Below the pieces are notes generated by a model. That model made no database searches and had not been told where the DNA came from. It worked only from the letters and a program-made list of their open reading frames with translations. A DNA stretch of 64,000 nucleotides, from the NCBI RefSeq assembly GCF_905372745.1, contig NZ_CAJPQR010000007.1, positions 16,124 to 80,123 of the forward strand, in the 5' to 3' direction. This DNA comes from an uncultured Campylobacter sp. GTDB taxonomy: Bacteria; Campylobacterota; Campylobacteria; Campylobacterales; Campylobacteraceae. The position numbers and the translations under genes were made by a program. This document shows, piece after piece, positions 60,297 to 64,000 of the stretch (the first letter of the stretch is position 1; each line of letters opens with the position of its first letter).

Positions 60297-61108
60297 ATAA
60301 ATTTACTCTGGTCCGTATTTTTATAATCTCGCTCATTTTTTAGCTTGATCATAAAATTTAAAAATTAAATTTTGCTTTTTATCCTAAATTTATAGCATTT
60401 CATGAGTTTTTATTTTGCATCCCTTTTTTTATGCGCGTTTAAGCCGTATTTTTGGCGCGGCGGCTAGTCGTTTTTATTCATAAATAATCGTTTTTGCGCC
60501 CTAAAACCGTTTTTAGGCTTGCGGTACGCTAAGATAAGCTCATCGCGCCGGTTAGGCTTGGCTAAATTTGAAGACAGCGTCGGCCGCCGCTTGATTTGAT
60601 AAGCGTAAATTTTTATAAATTTAGCGAGTTTGTTTTTGATTTTAGCAGACGGCAAGGGCGTTTAGAAGCGGAGCATTTTTGAGTGATAAAATTTTTGGCT
60701 GGTAATTTTTGCTATATAAATTCGGATTTTATCTGCTTTAGGCCTCATGCTTAGCAAAAATTTCTTGCACTATTAAAATTTAGGCAAAAAAGCTTGCTAA
60801 ATTTAACCAAATTTTACCGCCCGGTTTTATTCGTCGTTTTAAAATTAGGCATTGCATCAAGCGCCTGCAAGTATGCGGTTTTGTTCGGACGTAGATTTTA
60901 TTGCTAGAGCGGTGAATTCCGCCTTGTTTGCAGCTTACGGGTTTTATCTAGCCGACGTAAAATTTTGCGTTACGAACTTTTTTATCGTGATTAAATTTAA
61001 AGCCGTTTTGTCTGTTCTTATCAAATTTAACGAATTTTGGTATAAAAACGTATCAAAACCGAGTTTTTAAGCCGAAGCTTATGCGCAAAATTTCGCGTTT
61101 TTTCGGTT
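60297..61108. other. Intergenic region with no recognised gene, rich in AAATTT
   Basis: The 812 bases hold no convincing gene on either strand; two short open frames lack ribosome sites and have biased, hydrophobic or basic composition. A perfect AT-only hairpin (AAAATTTAA at 60353-60361, TTAAATTTT at 60365-60373) lies downstream of cysE. I counted 12 AAATTT in 60301-60900. No tRNA fold was seen. The right end is downstream of the DnaQ-like gene on the minus strand. Confidence 0.5.
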
Positions 61109-61921
61109 TTACGGATTGTCGTCCGTGAGATGCGGCAAGCTTGGGTTTTGGGTTTTTAGTCGCTTTATCGTCTTGGCCGATTTGCTAAATTCTATTAGAT
61201 CCTCGACCGTTTTTACCTCGCTAGGAAGCTTTTGCAGTGAATATTTAAAAATTTCAGCCGCCGCGATAGCGTCGTTAAGGGCTCTGTGGTGGGCGTTATT
61301 TATGCGTAAAATCTCTTTTAGCGTACCTAGGCCGTATTTTGGCGAGGCGATAGTACGGCGGGCTAGGTCGATCGTGCAGAGTTTGCGGTTTAGCAGCTCC
61401 CCGTATCCTAGCGCCTCCAGCGTCGCGCTGATAAAGCCGTAGTCAAAGCGGACGTTGTGTGCTACGAAAACGCTCTGACCCAAAAAGACCTTAAACTGCT
61501 CCATGACGAAGGCTAGGCTAGGTGCGTTTTTTAGGTGTTCTGCGGTGATTCCTGTTAGTTCGCTGATATTTTCCGGGACGTAGGGCGCGTACACGAATGT
61601 TTCAAATTTGCCGATTATTTCGCCATTTTGTAGCTTTAGTGCGCCGATTTCTATGATCTGGCCGCTATTTATGCCGCCGCTGGTTTCTATATCCACGACG
61701 CAAAAAATTTGATCTTTTATCTCATTGCGCCGCGTTTTTAGCTCGATTTGGTTTTTTGCGGTGCGGGTTATGTCAAGCCCCAGCGCGCGCCACATCTGCA
61801 CGTCGCGAACATCAAAAAGCTCGGCGTATTCGTCCATTTGCTTGGTTGCGGCGACGAAGTCCGCGTAGGGCACGTTTCGCTTAGCGATGACGGCTAGTAA
61901 ATTTTCAAAATCTTGGTTCAA
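61109..61921 (-). CDS. DnaQ-like 3'-5' exonuclease (DEDDh)
   Basis: A 270-residue protein with an N-terminal helical extension (about 1-70) and an exonuclease domain. DEDDh residues are seen in VVDIETSGG (Asp and Glu), HNVRFDYGF (Asp) and HRALNDAIAAAEIF (His and Asp). Family relatives include the DNA polymerase III epsilon subunit. A clamp-binding motif is not obvious. The start overlaps the rpe stop by four bases. In epsilonproteobacteria this protein may be the replicative proofreader, which is inference. Confidence 0.87.
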   Translation of the reverse strand: MNQDFENLLAVIAKRNVPYADFVAATKQMDEYAELFDVRDVQMWRALGLDITRTAKNQIELKTRRNEIKDQIFCVVDIETSGGINSGQIIEIGALKLQNGEIIGKFETFVYAPYVPENISELTGITAEHLKNAPSLAFVMEQFKVFLGQSVFVAHNVRFDYGFISATLEALGYGELLNRKLCTIDLARRTIASPKYGLGTLKEILRINNAHHRALNDAIAAAEIFKYSLQKLPSEVKTVEDLIEFSKSAKTIKRLKTQNPSLPHLTDDNP

Positions 61922-62565
61922 AACTCGAGCTTTAGCGAGCGGATAGAGTGCTCGTATGAATTTGACGAAAATATATAACTGCCCGCCACGACGATATCCA
62001 CGCCCGCTTCATCGAGCTGCGCTACGTTTAGCCCTGTCACGCCGCCGTCTACTTCGATCATGCATTTAGCGTTTTTGCGTTCGATCATTTCGCGCAAATT
62101 GCAGGCTTTTTCGAGCACCGAAGGGATAAATTTTTGACCGCCAAATCCCGGATTTACGCTCATTAGCAGCACCATATCGACCTCGTTTACGATGTGCTCG
62201 ATCGCCGAGATCGGAGTATGCGGGTTTAGCACGATAGCAGGCCCTACGCCGTGGCTACGGATGTGATCTATTAGGCGTAGCGGGTGCTTTTCCTCCTCGA
62301 TGTGAAAGCTTAAAAATTTAGGCTTCAGAGGCAAAAAAAGATCGGCGAAAAAGGTATTATTTTGAACCATCAGATGTATATCTAGCGGCTTTGTAGCAGC
62401 CTTGGCTACGGCGTTTACTACGACGGGGCCGATGGTTAAATTTGGCACGAAATGCCCGTCCATCACGTCAACATGTACAAGATCGGCTCCGGCTTCGCAG
62501 ATGGCCTCGATCTCAGCCCTTAAATTTCCAAAATCCGCCGATAAAATACTAGGCGCTACATACAT
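61918..62565 (-). CDS. rpe: Ribulose-phosphate 3-epimerase Rpe
   Basis: Rpe interconverts ribulose 5-phosphate and xylulose 5-phosphate in the pentose phosphate pathway. The 215-residue TIM barrel begins APSILSADFGNL, has HVDVMDGHFVPNLTIG with metal-binding His and the catalytic Asp, DIHLMVQN, VLLMSVNPGFGGQKF, and IEVDGGVTG with the second catalytic Asp, then VAGSYIF. Length is normal. It lies ten bases downstream of the STAS/CheX gene and overlaps the exonuclease gene by four bases. Confidence 0.97.
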   Translation of the reverse strand: MYVAPSILSADFGNLRAEIEAICEAGADLVHVDVMDGHFVPNLTIGPVVVNAVAKAATKPLDIHLMVQNNTFFADLFLPLKPKFLSFHIEEEKHPLRLIDHIRSHGVGPAIVLNPHTPISAIEHIVNEVDMVLLMSVNPGFGGQKFIPSVLEKACNLREMIERKNAKCMIEVDGGVTGLNVAQLDEAGVDIVVAGSYIFSSNSYEHSIRSLKLEF

Positions 62566-62575
62566 TTTTTATCCT

Positions 62576-63940
62576 TTATTTACTTAGAAAAAATATCGCA
62601 TCCGAGCCGTCTATATCAAGCCGCACCAAGACGCCTCGGTTTTTATTGTTTTCGTCTTGAGTTACCTCTAAGATATGCGGCAGGGTAAAGCTCACGGTTA
62701 TGCCCTGCCTGGCTAGCTGCGATTCGATGCGGTCGCAAATAACGCTTAGTAGATCGGCATACGCTTGAGATAGGCTTAAATTCTCGCTATTTTGGAGTAA
62801 AATTTTACACATCTTTTTGATATCGTTTTTTTGTAGGCATAGGATAAATTTAGCCTCCAGATCTCCGTAAAACGCGACTGAGCCGATATTAAATTTACCT
62901 TCTTGGCAGCTAAAACGCTCTATGGCGGTGCTTATTTTCGTAACCGTAGAACCGGACATTGAGGCTAGAGTGTCCGTTACCGTCGCTAAGAGGCTCGGCA
63001 AGGCGTTTATGATATCTTTGGTGAGATTTTTGGGCCTTTCTTCTCCAGATCCGCCCCCGCCCGCGATAGTACCGTCGTCTTCGTAAAATTCGCCAAGGCT
63101 CTTATAAACCAAGATGCCGTAGTCCTCAAGGTCGTTTTTTAGGACTTGAGACGTGCTGGCTAGTTTTAAGCCGCATACGACGATAGCGGCTCCATACTCG
63201 GCGCAGACGGTAGAGAGCTTGGCTAAAAAAGATACGCCGTGGATATTTATTGAGCTTGATTTACTCATATCAAAGACAAAAAATTTAAAGCCTATTTTTA
63301 ATGAATTATTAAACGTCTTTTGGTCAAAATTATTTATGAAAGCCGAGTCAATAAAGCCCTCTAATTCGTATATGACGACATTTTCTTTGAGCGTGGTTTT
63401 TATGTCTTTTTTACTTGATTTTATCTGCGTGAGATAGACTGAATACTCAAAGTTTTTATGAAGGCTTTTAAATTCTTTTAGATCCTTAGCTATCGTCGGG
63501 ATATAGCCGATGCCCGAGAGCTTAAGGGCGATTTGGCGTTTTTGGTCGGCATCGTCGTTAAAAACTATGATGCGTCTATTTGCGTATTCTGGTTTAAACT
63601 CTCCCCAAAATAGCGCCGCTACGTTTGCGGTCTCGAAAAAAGATAAATTCGTCATGCCCTTTGACATTCTTTTAAGTGCTTTAAATTTAACTTCGTTATA
63701 GTCGCAAAAGCCTACGCTAGCGCCGTTAAATGCGGCTAGCTTTAAAACGGCTTCAAGGATTAGATTAAAACCGATTTTATTAAAATAAACGGCGTTTTTA
63801 AGGGATATTAAGATGTAGCGAGGGGATTTTTGGCGAATAGAATTTATATTTTTTTCGCTGATTTCATACTTAGATACGTCTCCGTCAAGAAAGCCCAGAG
63901 GATAAAAAATGGCCGTATCGTCTTTAAATTTTAATCTCAT
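62576..63940 (-). CDS. Composite protein with two STAS-like parts and a CheX-like C terminus
   Basis: A 454-residue cytoplasmic protein. Residues about 5-110 and 185-285 look like STAS-type alpha-beta repeats (YILISLKNAVYFNKIGFN, then FFVFDMSKSSSINIHGVSFLA). Between them, NRRIIVFNDDADQ at 121-133 opens a receiver-like strand. A GGGGSGE linker at 294-300 leads to residues 310-454, which resemble CheX phosphatases (MSGSTVTKIS, NIGSVAFYGDLEAKFIL). Where CheX has its catalytic ExxN, I read D396-L-L-S399, so phosphatase activity is doubtful. It lies upstream of rpe; no chemotaxis gene is nearby. The assignments are structural guesses by eye. Confidence 0.65.
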   Translation of the reverse strand: MRLKFKDDTAIFYPLGFLDGDVSKYEISEKNINSIRQKSPRYILISLKNAVYFNKIGFNLILEAVLKLAAFNGASVGFCDYNEVKFKALKRMSKGMTNLSFFETANVAALFWGEFKPEYANRRIIVFNDDADQKRQIALKLSGIGYIPTIAKDLKEFKSLHKNFEYSVYLTQIKSSKKDIKTTLKENVVIYELEGFIDSAFINNFDQKTFNNSLKIGFKFFVFDMSKSSSINIHGVSFLAKLSTVCAEYGAAIVVCGLKLASTSQVLKNDLEDYGILVYKSLGEFYEDDGTIAGGGGSGEERPKNLTKDIINALPSLLATVTDTLASMSGSTVTKISTAIERFSCQEGKFNIGSVAFYGDLEAKFILCLQKNDIKKMCKILLQNSENLSLSQAYADLLSVICDRIESQLARQGITVSFTLPHILEVTQDENNKNRGVLVRLDIDGSDAIFFLSK

Positions 63941-64000
63941 AAAACGCCTAGAAATTTCCCGATTTATAGCAGGGTTTAAATTTGCCCGCAGATCTCGTAA

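Noticed and set aside
60464..60655. A 63-codon minus-strand frame in the same gap
   Set aside because: Basic, low-complexity composition without start signals or neighbours.
60852..61070. A 72-codon frame in the gap after cysE
   Set aside because: No ribosome-binding site, low-complexity hydrophobic composition, and AAATTT words account for its KF and NL pairs.

Overview
The window reads as a chromosomal core segment of a Campylobacter species. GC content is in the mid-40s by eye, well above C. jejuni, and flagellar genes are present. Together these suggest the oral group around C. showae and C. rectus; the species name is an inference. Gene order resembles what I remember of C. jejuni in several blocks: the rsmE-queD-queE-moaA-mqnP-miaA region, fabZ-lpxA-clpX-mreB-mreC-carB, ftsI-fliE-flgC-flgB, aat-clpA-clpS through truB-csrA-uvrD, pepF-sstT-metK-lnt, and yajC-secD-secF-leuS-folC-mfd. 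No rRNA, tRNA, CRISPR array, prophage or insertion sequence was seen.

Layout. Positions 1-5563 (minus) hold rsmE (cut by the window edge), a membrane protein, a lipoprotein, queD, queE, moaA, two conserved proteins of unknown role and mqnP. Positions 5654-18787 hold miaA, a 526-base gap built around a degenerate inverted repeat, queH, the fabZ-lpxA-clpX-mreB-mreC-carB run, a GyrI-like protein, an AT-rich HNH gene on the minus strand and an EamA transporter. Positions 19053-20239 hold a short Sua5/TsaC-like gene and a 764-base gap. Positions 20240-31930 (minus) form one unbroken run: uvrD, truB, csrA, ispE, smpB, a tautomerase, a thioredoxin-fold lipoprotein, clpS, clpA, aat, then flgB-flgC-fliE-ftsI behind a likely sigma-54 promoter. 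Positions 32096-40077 hold a LysR regulator, a large TonB-dependent receptor with a possible Fur site, a small membrane protein, an SspB-like protein, pepF and sstT. Positions 40222-58756 hold metK, a membrane protein, lnt (minus), then a long plus-strand run: yajC, secD, secF, a small membrane protein, leuS, lptE, a diguanylate cyclase, folC, mfd, an AAA ATPase, a YmdB-like phosphoesterase, a ClC channel and a MagIII-like glycosylase. Positions 58838-63940 hold cysK, cysE, an 812-base gap, then (minus) a DnaQ-like exonuclease, rpe and a STAS/CheX composite protein.

Themes. The window is rich in regulated proteolysis: ClpX, ClpA, ClpS, Aat, SmpB, and a protein at 36467-36904 that I read as an unrecognised SspB-type ClpX adaptor. 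Three queuosine genes are present, one with an atypical cysteine pattern. The hexamer AAATTT is strikingly over-represented in genes and gaps and forms the stems of several terminator-like hairpins, a pattern reminiscent of DNA-uptake sequences. The clearest non-genic oddity is the inverted repeat at 6559-7060.
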